A stretch of DNA of 64,000 nt, taken from the NCBI RefSeq assembly GCF_000090795.2, contig NW_003546371.1, forward strand, positions 89,018 through 153,017, given 5' to 3'. Shown here one piece after another: positions 11,336 to 20,350 of the stretch. The first letter of the stretch is position 1. Every line of letters begins with the position of its first letter. Under the pieces are notes generated by a model. That model did not search any database. It saw only the letters and a list, made by a program, of their open reading frames with translations, and was not told the DNA's origin. The position numbers and the translations under genes are program-made. The stretch comes from Amphimedon queenslandica (lineage: Eukaryota > Porifera > Demospongiae > Haplosclerida > Niphatidae).

Positions 11336-12455
11336 GTTAGACCACTGGCACTCAGAGGTGCTGTGTGTGTAATGGGTGAAACGCTGTTTGTAAGAACTGT
11401 ACATGTGCGAAGAATGGATCTAGGTGTTTCTCTTGCTTTCCTAAGGAGAAGAACAAGTGTCAGAACTTGCCCCGGACTCCCGTAATGGTGCCCTCTTCTG
11501 ATTCTTCTCTCCCATTTATCTGTAGGCCTCCATTGCCTCCTGTGCCTTTTCAATTCCCTCGAAACTCTCCACCATTGATCTCAGGCACTCAAGCAACTCC
11601 TTAGTCCTGTGGTGTCACTGATATTCGTGTCTCCTTGCCATCTCGTGGTCAAGACCAAGATGGTGCAACATTGGCGCCATTTTGTGAGGCCACACCCATT
11701 GAATTATGTGTCCCAGATCCCCCACCATTTCCTCCCATTCCCACATCAGCTCTCTTCTCCTAGGAAGACTCTTATGTTGAGTCTTTAACAGAGGCTGTGA
11801 TGACTGCCTACAGTGAAGTGCTACACTGGCAGAAGAATTTTTCTCTGTCCCATATGGTAGTGTTGGTAAGAGGTTTGCTTGTGAACTATCTAGATTATAT
11901 AAAGTTTATGCCACTGCTTCTTCATTGGAAGGGGTTGCACTTGCAGGTGCTTGTGTAATGCCTACTCTGCTCCTCCAATATCCCTCTCCTAAATCAAAGA
12001 CAAGAAACCACATAAACCACATTGGACAGGCGGTTAAATTCATGGGAGAAAGGTGACACGCCAGCTCTGGTGGAGGAAGGTCGCTCAATACAGCGCCAGT
12101 TCAAGCCCCGAACTACACCTTGGAAGGTTCAATTAAATCTCGTTAATCTCTTTGCGAAGCTAATTTTTAAAGGTGATTTTGCTGGTGCTATTAGTATGTT
12201 GTCCTTTACCTCCTCGGGTGGCGTCTTACGTGTGCAGCAACAACTGGACGCCACATTAGGGGATCCTGCCACTGTGCTTGATGCCCTGAAACAGAAACAG
12301 CCCCCTCCGCAATTCACTTTTAGTTAAGCTGTTATTTCAAGGGAACCTCCTCTCGCACCTCATCGTGCATTCTATGATTGCCTGACTGCAGATACCATTA
12401 GACAGGCTGCACTTCGAGCTCTCTCAGATTTAGAAAAAATATTCGCAGAATGAGA
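11336..12455 (+). pseudogene. LINE-like retrotransposon fragment: 5' part of the same kind of ORF
   Basis: Starts with a cysteine-rich block (CKNCTCAKNGSRCFSCFP, about 11385-11440) and a Pro-rich stretch. The pre-RT region follows: RRLNSWEKGDTPALVEEGRS, FAKLIFKGDFAGAISMLSF and GDPATVLDALKQKQPPPQF (12025-12320), then HRAFYDCLTADTIRQAALRA. These are the segments that precede RT in the family to which the 10063-11219 piece is the C-terminal part. The pre-RT frame 12022-12327 is still open, but the N-terminal block has stops. The fragment ends where gypsy RNase H similarity starts. Confidence 0.65.
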
Positions 12456-13975
12456 AAGAGACACTCAGTATTAGTTTTGGGGTAAAAAAATTTTGTGTAT
12501 TTGTATTGCCAGCTGTTTACATTAATAACAGATCATCAGCCTTTGAAGACTTTGCTTAATCCAAGGAAAGCTGTGCCAGTACATGTGTCAGGTAGAATAA
12601 AGCGGTGGGCATTAACATTCTCAATGTATGATTATTCTGTAATTTTTAGTTCTACACAGAAACACATGCAGTAATACTGATGCTATGAATCGCTTACCAC
12701 TACCAGAAATTCCTCTGAAACGACCAGTACCAGCCGAGCTGATGGCGCATTTCCAAGATCAGCCAGTTACAGCAGCTAAGATTAGAGAATGGACAGCTGA
12801 AGGGATCTGCTCACAAATCATGTAAAACATCCAGTATGGATGGCCAGACAAATGTCCAGATAATAATAGTCAAGATTGGTGGAGTAAGAGAAGTGAGCTC
12901 TCAGTATTTTTATGATGCATATTGTGGGGTTCATGAGTGGTAGTACCTGAGCGAGGAAGACAGTTTGTGTTGACGAAGTTACATAGTGGACATCGGGGTA
13001 TGGTGAAGTTTTATGCGCTTGCTAGAATGTTCACATAGTGGCCAAATCTGGACAAAGACAACTTATTCGAAGATGTCCAGAGTGTGAACAGAACCAGTCT
13101 GCTCCACTAACAGCTCCCCTACAACCATGGCAATGGTCGAGCGAACCATGGTCACTGTTGCATGTGGTTTATGCAGGTCCCATTGGTAACAAGATCTCGA
13201 TTCTAATGGATGTACCCTCAAAGTGGCTAGAAGCCATTCTAGTGTCTATAGCATCATCGGAGCTGACTATCCAGCAGTTACACTCTATTTTTCCTCATTT
13301 TGGATCACCACAACAATTGTTTCAGATAATGGCTTGTGTTTCACAAGTTGTCAGTTTTGTACATTTCTCAAGGGGAATGGAGTGAAACAGATAACGACTT
13401 CTCCATATCATCCCTCTTCAAATGGTCTAGCAGAGAGAATGGTTCATGTGGTCAAGCAGGGACAAAGGAAATCACATCAGGGGACCTTGCAGGAGAAGTT
13501 AGATTGCATACTTTTTAGTCATTGTATTATACCACATGTAGTCACGGGTTCATCACCAGCTGAATTGTTATTTAATATACCATTGAGGTCATGTTTAGAT
13601 TTAATGAAGCCTCAGCTGCGCCAAAGAGTTTATCAGTAGCAGCTGGAGCAGAAGAAGCATCGTGATCAACATGCTAAATCAAGGACATTTGAAATAGGTG
13701 AGGCTGTATATGCTCAAAATTTTGGGAGACGTGACAAATGGTTGATGTAATGTGGGAAATAGAGTTGGAGGATCTTACTAAGCAACTAAGCATTTGGAAC
13801 AGATTCATAAGAGTAAGAATAGCCCAATCATAATTGATATTGATTGTCAAGAGAATCATCCACCTGCACCAACGGTACCCTGTGATGATCCAGGGCCTCT
13901 TGTGGACCACCCTGACATAACGCCTTGCCATTATCTTACTAGAACAAGGCAAACGCCGGACCATTGCTATTAAGT
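12456..13975 (+). pseudogene. Ty3/gypsy pol remnant: RNase H and integrase
   Basis: The order is canonical. RNase H comes first (ITDHQPLKTLLNP with catalytic Asp, about 12525, then SGRIKRWALTFSMYDYSVIF), then a linker. The integrase zinc domain follows (LHSGHRGMVKFYALARMFT, about 12980, with CPECEQNQ near 13075). The catalytic core has HVVYAGPIG (first Asp lost), SDNGLCFTS (second Asp, about 13325) and HPSSNGLAERMV (catalytic Glu, about 13415). The C-terminal tail runs RQRVYQQQLEQKKHRDQHA ... EIGEAVYAQNFG. Frames shift repeatedly. It differs from the element at 0.5-2.3 kb, where integrase precedes RT. Confidence 0.9.
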
Positions 13976-14009
13976 AACTATTAGTTGTGCTCAATTTATT
14001 ATTAATTTA

Positions 14010-14186
14010 GTGGGAGGGAAGTCTGTCATGTATGATGCCCTTTCCTATGTCTATGAATAGTTGATCAGTTTTTAGTCTCTTATTTAATCTTGATATCATA
14101 CATACTTGTGTGATTTTTCTTCTTTGATTTTTGCTTATAATATTTTGGGATAAACCCTACCTTCAATCAATTCCTAACTTAAGGGA
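14010..14186 (+). repeat. Probable 3' LTR fragment of the Ty3/gypsy element
   Basis: A purine-rich AGTGGGAGGGAAG (about 14009-14021) in polypurine-tract position is followed by TGTCATGTATGATGCCC, a typical LTR start. Similarity to family R begins near 14187, so the LTR is interrupted or truncated there. No second LTR copy is in the window. Confidence 0.55.
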
Positions 14187-14857
14187 ATACTAAAGTATCT
14201 CAGTATCAGTTGATGCTGCAACGATAATTCTTATACAAATCTACTCCAACAGTCTATGGGCATGTCCATGTCCCATCAGATCATTCTTCAAGTAAGGAAA
14301 AAGTGATACTGTGACTGCTGGATCATACTGTCTTAGTTGCATGCTGCCTTTTTGTTAGTTATAGAAGCATGCACTCCAAAATATGGGCGTGGTCATGCAT
14401 GCTCAGATCTGCAGCTTTGGAAGAAGCATTTTAATTTACCTAGCTATGCCTGGAATCTACTGCAGTACTTTAGTCAATGTTTTAGCTACGAGAAGGTATT
14501 ATTCTTACATGTTACTGTTTTATCAAGTGTGTGATTTTATTTTATTAAAAAAGCAAAACAATAATTAATTTCATGATATCCAATGATAATATGAACTTTA
14601 CAACAGCCTAGAAGAACAGGAATAGCTACAACAATGCAGGGCAGATGGACTATCTCAGCTCACAGCTTCTTGTATCAAGACAAGTATAAATTTCACTTGT
14701 CATCAGTATAGTTGATATTCCTTTAGTATGACTATTCAATGCTGTCTCTCGTAAATGATGTAGAGTCATAACAATGATAATAATAATAATAAAGAAAATT
14801 ATTGTTTGTGTAAAATAAACATGTATCACAATGGCAAATAAAGGAATATGATCAATA

Positions 14858-15096
14858 TGTGACCATAACTGACAAAAGGGCCCTTATGGCGGATTTTAAA
14901 ATTGATCTTAATAATGGCAAATATCAACCTGTGAGTGCTTTGTTAGACAATCATTGTTTCTAAAAGTTATATGGTAACTTTTTGCATCCTGTGGAGTAAT
15001 TTTATGATAAATGGGGCTGAGGAAGTTGGATTTCTTGGGCTAGAAAGACAAATTTCACTACCCGCCATAAGGTACCTTTTGTCAATTATGGTCACA
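14858..15096. mobile_element. TGTGACC-type MITE, copy 1 (239 bp)
   Basis: Bounded by TGTGACCATAACTGACAAAA and its inverted complement at the right end. It is nearly colinear with copies at 43501-43742 and 50901-51139. TA lies on both sides, a possible 2-bp target duplication. Nested within family R. Confidence 0.85.
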
Positions 15097-15099
15097 TAT

Positions 15100-15410
15100 T
15101 ATTAAAAAATTAACACAAACAAGAACATTCAACAAGTATCACAATAGCTACTAAGAAATATTATAAAAAATCAACACAAACAAGAATATAAAAAATTTAA
15201 AAAAAACAAGGTTAAGTAGCATTCTGAAAGACCACCTAAAATATGAAATGAAAATCCTTCTCGTGACAAATTCTACTCTACATTGCAAGGTGATTCGTAA
15301 TTCATACATACTAACATTGAAAGTACAGTGTAGAGTAGAATTTGCGTAACGAGTTGGATTTTCATTTCGTGTTTTCATTGATCATTTGGAATCCTACTTA
15401 ACCTTTTTGA
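15100..15410. repeat. Foldback MITE, copy 2
   Basis: Long imperfect palindrome. The left arm carries TTAACACAAACAAGAACAT and the A-rich and GGATTCCG-like blocks. The right arm carries TGTAGAGTAGAATTTGCG, GATCATTTGGAATCCTAC and a T-rich end. Arms meet near 15300. It has the same organisation as copies at 26870-27230 and 52860-53125. Confidence 0.8.
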
Positions 15411-15415
15411 TTGAT

Positions 15416-16595
15416 GTACAGGTGTCACATGAATAAGATTTGTTCTTAAATGAAGAAGTTACTTGTATTTTATCTTTTCACTGCCCTTCTATTAAGACGT
15501 GAGTAATCTCCAGGCTGAATTTTAAACATCTTTTATTTGATCCTGTAGGAATTCCTTGTAGATTGTCTAAATCTATAGAGCATATTACCCTCTAAGTTTT
15601 CAGAAATTCAAATACTGTTTGATTTTCATTTACTTTTCCTTGCTGCCATTGCTTTAACCCTGCTCAATTCTTTTGCTGAGAAATGAAATAATACCAGTGT
15701 TGTGGTAAAAGAAATGAGTGGCTAATTCAACAAAAGAGTGTACGTCATAAGGACCAAAAAATAAAATTCTATATTTAATGTTATTAATTATCCATACCAG
15801 TAATATGTATTCCCTTTAATGTCTCTCGGCCAAATTGTCCTCTCTTTTTTATATGCATCAAAATCTTCTCCACCTTCAACCACTGCAAATTATATAGGCG
15901 GTAGCCTATATGTAGGGTGGAGGTTGATTTTTCAAGAGGGCGGCCAAATTTATAATTTTCAAATGATTATAACTCATCTGTCTTACCTTGTACGGCTTTA
16001 TAAATGGCTTAGACGAGCTCTCCATCACTGAGCAATTCTCCTGGTACCTTTATAGTGGAGTGCAATGTAGCGGGAGCAAGTCTGGAGAATAGGCCAAAAT
16101 TCAAAATTTCTGCAAAATTCTTCAGGCTTTTTCTTCTTTCATCTTCTATAGGCCCTCTATTCTTTTAAGCGAGGAAAATGCTCTGGCTGGTTTTTACACC
16201 ATTCCTCTACACTTCGGTCAAGGACTACAAAGGTAGTTTCAAAATTTTAATTTATTTCCAGGTCAAAACAGAAGTATTAATGGGCGTGATAACACACCCT
16301 TTTTTCAGTCGCCATTTTGTCATATATTGCGTATACTCAGAGTTGCCATAGTGACTAGTCTGACCTACAGTAGTAGAGTACCGCTGAATAATATTGCTCT
16401 ATTCCTCCTGTCTCTTCTTCTGCTAGCTAGTAAGGAGTGCGCAGAGTAACAGATCACCAGTTCTTTTAAGAGCTAATAGGTAAACAAAATAAAATTTAAA
16501 ATGTTATATATTCTTTAAATTAATTAGAGTGACTTGAAAATTCAGCTGCTCTTTCATTTGAAGGAATATTGTCAGCTGCACTTGATTACATCTAG
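15416..16595. other. No gene recognised
   Basis: Intergenic sequence up to the assembly gap. A small palindrome TATAGGC-GGTA-GCCTATA lies near 15893-15910. Nothing else supported. Confidence 0.5.
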
Positions 16596-16827
16596 NNNNN
16601 NNNNNNNNNNNNNNNNNNNNNNNNNNNNNNNNNNNNNNNNNNNNNNNNNNNNNNNNNNNNNNNNNNNNNNNNNNNNNNNNNNNNNNNNNNNNNNNNNNNN
16701 NNNNNNNNNNNNNNNNNNNNNNNNNNNNNNNNNNNNNNNNNNNNNNNNNNNNNNNNNNNNNNNNNNNNNNNNNNNNNNNNNNNNNNNNNNNNNNNNNNNN
16801 NNNNNNNNNNNNNNNNNNNNNNNNNNN
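16596..16827. other. Assembly gap (232 N)
   Basis: Run of N. The upstream part of the Tigger/pogo-like fragment at 16828 may lie in or across it. ORFs spanning the gap are artefacts. Confidence 0.99.
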
Positions 16828-17105
16828 CAAATTGCACTGATAGGCTACTGCCATTGGACATATCGGTGAACAAACCTTGCAAGGACTTCATGAGGAACAA
16901 GTTCATTGAGTGGTACTCACTTAAAGTATGTGAAGCCCTTGAAAACACTCAAAACCCTAGCCCTACAATAGACCTTAGGCTTTCTACAATGAAGCCTCTT
17001 GGGGCACAATGGCTTAAATTGTTTTATGACTACATGCAAGCCAATCCTGATATAATTAAGAATGGGTTCAGATCAGCAGGAATAACAGATGTAAGTGTTA
17101 CGTGA
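16828..17105 (+). pseudogene. Tigger/pogo-type DDE_1 transposase, C-terminal fragment
   Basis: Reads in one open frame from the gap edge: CTDRLLPLDISVNKPCKDFM, then KFIEWYSLKVCEAL, LSTMKPLGAQWLKLFYDYMQ and NGFRSAGITDVS, then stop. These are the conserved C-terminal blocks of the DDE_1 (pogo/Tigger/jerky) transposase: the D-x-SVNKP block that follows the third catalytic residue, the EWY helix and the NGFRxAGI end. The N-terminal DNA-binding domain and most of the catalytic domain are lost in or beyond the gap. The fragment is well preserved, so the copy may be young. Confidence 0.85.
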
Positions 17106-17500
17106 TTATACATGTACAAGCATACAAATCTGTACATGTACTTGATCATGATGTGTCTTCTGGGATAGTCAAAGAGATATTACAGTAGATAATTAAAACC
17201 ACAAAAGTTTTGTGGTAGATATTATGATTATAAAACTCTTGACTCTATTTATAATAATGGAATGGAGATTGGGGATGGAAGGTGGGCCCAGAAGTAAAAT
17301 CTCACTCATTAGTGGAGATTGCTAATAGCATATAAATTTAATGTATTTATGTACAGTACATGTAATTATTATGTGTTTATAATGTGTGATTGCTTGTTAT
17401 GTGTGATGGGATTGTATTACGTGTTTGTATGAATGTCTTAGAGTTTTATGTGTGTGCAATATATGTACATGTATTCCTCTCTCTCTCTCTCTTTGAATAA
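17106..17500. other. No gene; CT microsatellite at the end
   Basis: Non-coding sequence with a short (CT)n run at 17477-17494 directly before the tandem array. Confidence 0.6.
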
Positions 17501-17785
17501 ATCATGCTCTTCGGAGTGATGATAAGATCAATATTAATCACGCTCTTCGGAGTGATGATAAGATCAATATTAATCACGCTCTTCGGAGTGATGATAAGAT
17601 CGATATTAATCACGCTCTTCGGAGTGATAATAAGATCAATATTAATCACGCTCTTCGGAGTGATGATAAGATCAATATTAATCACGCTCTTCGGAGTGAT
17701 GATAAGATCAATATTAATCACGCTCTTCGGAGTGATGATAAGATCAATATTAATCACGATCTTCGGAGTGATGATAAGATCAACT
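17501..17785. repeat. Tandem array A: eight 36-bp units
   Basis: Eight nearly identical units of 36 bp, core CGCTCTTCGGAGTGATGATA followed by AGATCAATATTAAT. Because 36 is a multiple of three the array is open in all frames on both strands (ILITLFGVMIRS repeats), which is not evidence of coding. The core contains CTC-TTCG-GAG, a stem closed by a UUCG loop in RNA of this strand. The same core occurs inverted in array B (19081-19710). Confidence 0.95.
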
Positions 17786-18059
17786 TATTTTGTGTATTAT
17801 GTTTTATATGTACATATATGATGAGTTTGAGTTGTACTGTATAGCTAAGCAATGGACCTCAATTTGACATGCCTTTGTTAAACTAGTTCTTTTTTGTTTA
17901 ATAAATAATAATAAATGTCATTAAAAATAATTATACTATAGTACAGAACTAAAAATATGGCTTAAAAATATGGTTTAAAATAATGATAATAATAATAATG
18001 TACATGTACAGTAGTAATAAATAAAATAAATAGGCCTATTTTTAACTTAATATCGATAT
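17786..18059. other. Spacer between array A and the RGG gene
   Basis: AT-rich spacer with AATAATAAT runs that probably holds the 3' UTR of the minus-strand RGG gene. Confidence 0.5.
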
Positions 18060-18764
18060 CTAACTACGTCTATTACTATTATTTATAATATAACTAAGTA
18101 TTTGCAGTAGCAGTTCCAATTCAGTAACTGTGGTGTCTCCTCTCCACTGGCTATGTTGGCTGTAAAATCCCCTCCCTCTTCCTTGTCCTCTTCCTCTCCA
18201 TCTTCCACCACCATGACCTAGTCCTCGTCCACCTCCCCTGCCTCGTCCACCTCCCCTGCCTCGTCCACCTCCCCTGCCTCGTCCACCTCCCCTGCCTCGT
18301 CCACCTCCCCTGCCTCGTCCACCTCCCCTGCCTTGTCCACCTCCCCTGCTTCCTCCTCTAGATCTTCCACCTCCCCTGTTTTCTCCTCTTCCATCTCCCC
18401 TACCTTCTCCAACTCCCCTGCCTCTTCCCCATCCCTGGTGTGGCTCTACAGCTCCTCCGGCTCCATAAGCATTATCTCGGTCGTCATCACGTACACCAGA
18501 TTCGTCCCCACCTACATCATTGTGATGACGACCCATGTCCACTTCACCTCCTCTTCCTGTATCTCCACCACCCCGGGGAGGAGAACCACCTTGACCACGA
18601 GGAGCAGGTGGCGGTGTCAAATTGGCAGAATTGCCATCTCTTTGTGGAGAATCCTCCATCTCATCCTGTACAAGTTAGGAAATGTAACATGAGAAGTAAG
18701 CTTTAATAGAAATACTTACATCCAAAAGGAGATCTATCTCTCTTTCCCCCAAACCTTCAGCCAT
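18060..18764 (-). CDS. Two-exon gene for an Arg/Gly-rich (RGG) protein
   Basis: Exon 1 is 18764-18720 (MAEGLGEREIDLLLD, 45 nt, phase 0) with donor GTAAGT. A 54-bp intron ends CTTGTACAG and exon 2 is 18665-18060. The protein is about 216 residues. It has an acidic N-terminus, a Pro/Arg/Gly stretch, then a long tract of GRGG and GGGR repeats encoded by near-identical 18-bp units (about 18220-18350). The C-terminus is hydrophobic (ELELLLQILSYIINN). RGG tracts usually bind RNA or drive protein assembly; a function here is not known. The frame is intact. The gene sits between two inverted minisatellite arrays. The short N-terminal helix, basic centre and LLLQIL-type end resemble the gene at 52039-54113. 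Confidence 0.7.
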
Positions 18765-19080
18765 TTTTATTAATATTGTGGCGCCAAAAATTAAAACATT
18801 ATTATTATTAATAATTGATTATTATTATTACAGGACTAAAAGTACACCGTTACTATAAAGAGCAATAGACAGGTGAACTAAGGAGCAAAAGAGTGGAGAA
18901 CAAAACCTTGTTTAGGGACAGTCCTGACACCCAAAATACAATTAATAAAAAAGTAGTAATTGTTTATTATTAATTAAAATAATTATTTTATCAAATGAAA
19001 TTATATACAGTGATTGTATAGATTTAACAAATAATATTATTTTAATGATGTTTGTATGTGTATAATTGACATACATAATT
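18765..19080. other. Upstream region of the RGG gene
   Basis: AT-rich sequence between the start codon and array B. It would hold the promoter of the minus-strand RGG gene; no motif was recognised. Confidence 0.4.
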
Positions 19081-19710
19081 TCATCACTCCGAAGAGCGAG
19101 ATTCTATTGATCTTTTATCAACACTCAGAAGAGCGAGATTCTATTGATCTTTTATCAACACTCTGAAGAGTGAGATTCTATTGATCTTTTATCAACACTC
19201 CGAAGAGCGAGATTCTATTGATCTTTTATCATCACTCCGAAGAGCGAGATTCTATTGATCTTTTATCAACACTCAGAAGAGCGAGATTCTATTGATCTTT
19301 TATCAACACTCCGAAGAGCGAGATTCTATTGATCTTTTATCAACACTCCGAAGAGCGAGATTCTATTGATCTTTTATCAACACTCCGAAGAGCGAGATTC
19401 TATTGATCTTTTGTCATCACTCCGAAGAGCGAGATTCTATTGATCTTTTATCAACACTCTGAAGAGCGAGATTCTATTGATCTTTTATCAACACTCCGAA
19501 GAGCGAGATTCTATTGATCTTTTATCAACGATTCTATTGATCTTTTATCATCACTCCGAAGAGCGAGATTCTATTGATCTTTTATCAACACTCTGAAGAG
19601 TGAGATTCTATTGATCTTTTATCAACACTCCGAAGAGCGAGATTCTATTGATCTTTTATCATCACTCCGAAGAGCGAGATTCTATTGATCTTTTGTCATC
19701 ACTCCAAAGA
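19081..19710. repeat. Tandem array B: about 17 units of 37 bp
   Basis: Units of 37 bp contain CACTCCGAAGAGCG followed by AGATTCTATTGATC and TTTTATCA. One unit is cut to 23 bp (19527-19549). Single-base variants (CCGA, CAGA, CTGA) recur in non-adjacent units, a sign of turnover. The CACTCCGAAGAGCG core is the inverted complement of the array A core, so the two arrays face each other across the RGG gene. Confidence 0.95.
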
Positions 19711-19806
19711 GAGAGACATTGTTCAGAGAGATAGAGAAAGAATATACATACGTACAAACACACACACACATACATATATTACTGGCACTTAATTACACTT
19801 ATTTTA

Positions 19807-20193
19807 TTATTCTTCTGTGACATTAGAGCAGACACTGCTATCAGTGCTTCTGAAAAGAGCTGCAACTTTGGCAATTTGTTCATGAGTTCCTCCTATAAAC
19901 TTAAACCTGCAAGGTACCTCAAGACCACCTTGAACCAAATCACTGGAGTACCTTCTAGTACCCGTGACAAAACATTTTATTACTGTGCCAGATTTGTTTA
20001 AAAACAACCAGCATAGTCTTGATATTATTTTTGGGACATGTCCCACTATGGTACCTGACTTGCATACAGCCACAGCATAGCAGTCATGAAGATTGTTCCT
20101 TTGTGGGCTACACACCAGCTCCTCACCTATACAAGGCTCCCATATTTCTTTGTAAACATGAAGACCACGAATACAGCTAGATACTTCAACCAT
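19807..20193 (-). CDS. HIRAN-like domain ORF (128 residues)
   Basis: An intact single-exon ORF from ATG (20193) to stop. Residues about 8-95 fit a HIRAN-type fold signature. There is an N-terminal strand (IRGLHVYKEIWEPCIGEEL), a NLHDCYAVAV block matching the Asn-x-x-Asp-x-x-Ala-Val motif, and a GTIVGHVPKIISRL block matching the VGxxP motif. A TGTRRYSSDLVQGGLEVPC region follows. HIRAN domains bind DNA ends in HLTF/Rad5 helicases and also occur alone in many invertebrate ORFs of transposon-like distribution. No helicase follows. Cysteine-rich for its size. Upstream lie doubled CCGCGAATAT motifs (20311-20336) that may mark the edge of a mobile unit. Recognition is from memory of the motif. Confidence 0.55.
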   Translation of the reverse strand: MVEVSSCIRGLHVYKEIWEPCIGEELVCSPQRNNLHDCYAVAVCKSGTIVGHVPKIISRLCWLFLNKSGTVIKCFVTGTRRYSSDLVQGGLEVPCRFKFIGGTHEQIAKVAALFRSTDSSVCSNVTEE

Positions 20194-20310
20194 AGTGATT
20201 TTGGCAGCTGAGATAACTTCCCTCCTAATGTAAACACGTGGTCAATTGTCATAGCAACTATCTAACAGTTTCCATGGTATTTAATTGAACTTCTTTATTA
20301 GTTTTTATCA

Positions 20311-20350
20311 CCGCGAATATTAGCAGCCGCGAATATAACCCGACCTACGG
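20311..20350. repeat. Doubled CCGCGAATAT motif, possible transposon terminus
   Basis: CCGCGAATAT occurs at 20311-20320 and 20327-20336, followed by AACCCGACCTACGGTA. This GC-rich block stands out between AT-rich flanks and lies exactly between the HIRAN-like ORF and Helitron copy 2, so it may be the end of the unit carrying the ORF. No inverted partner was found in the window. Confidence 0.4.

Larger units (their letters stand above)
14187..15415 (+). mobile_element. Repeat family R, copy 1 (5'-truncated, with nested MITE and foldback)
   Basis: From GTATCTCAGTATCAGTTG onward this matches family R copies at 52108-53125 (plus) and 26870-28185 (minus). Shared blocks include CCAACAGTCTATG...CATGTCCCATC, GTGATACTGTGACTGCTGGA, CAGATCTGCAGCT, and the GTCTCTC...AATGATGTAGAGTCAT block before a foldback end. 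No transposase is encoded, so it is non-autonomous. The first ~280 bp of the full copy are missing here. Confidence 0.75.

Noticed and set aside
11212-11553. Overlapping ORFs rich in Ile/Val or Thr
   Set aside because: Translation of a TTATTG microsatellite; the plus-strand LINE frame explains the 3' part.
15893-15910. Short palindrome TATAGGC-GGTA-GCCTATA as an operator or terminator
   Set aside because: Isolated 7-bp arms in AT-rich DNA, with no neighbouring gene or second copy.
16504-16948. ORFs spanning the run of N
   Set aside because: Open only because N cannot make stop codons.
17446-17821. Long ORFs on both strands (ILITLFGVMIRS-type repeats)
   Set aside because: Produced by a 36-bp tandem array whose length is a multiple of three; open in several frames and not coding evidence.
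18218-18412. Acidic EAGEVD-repeat ORF in another frame of the RGG exon
   Set aside because: Shadow frame of the 18-bp repeats; the RGG frame has the matching mini-exon and splice sites.
19081-19710. CRISPR-like array of 37-bp repeats
   Set aside because: The units are contiguous without unique spacers; it is a minisatellite in eukaryotic DNA.
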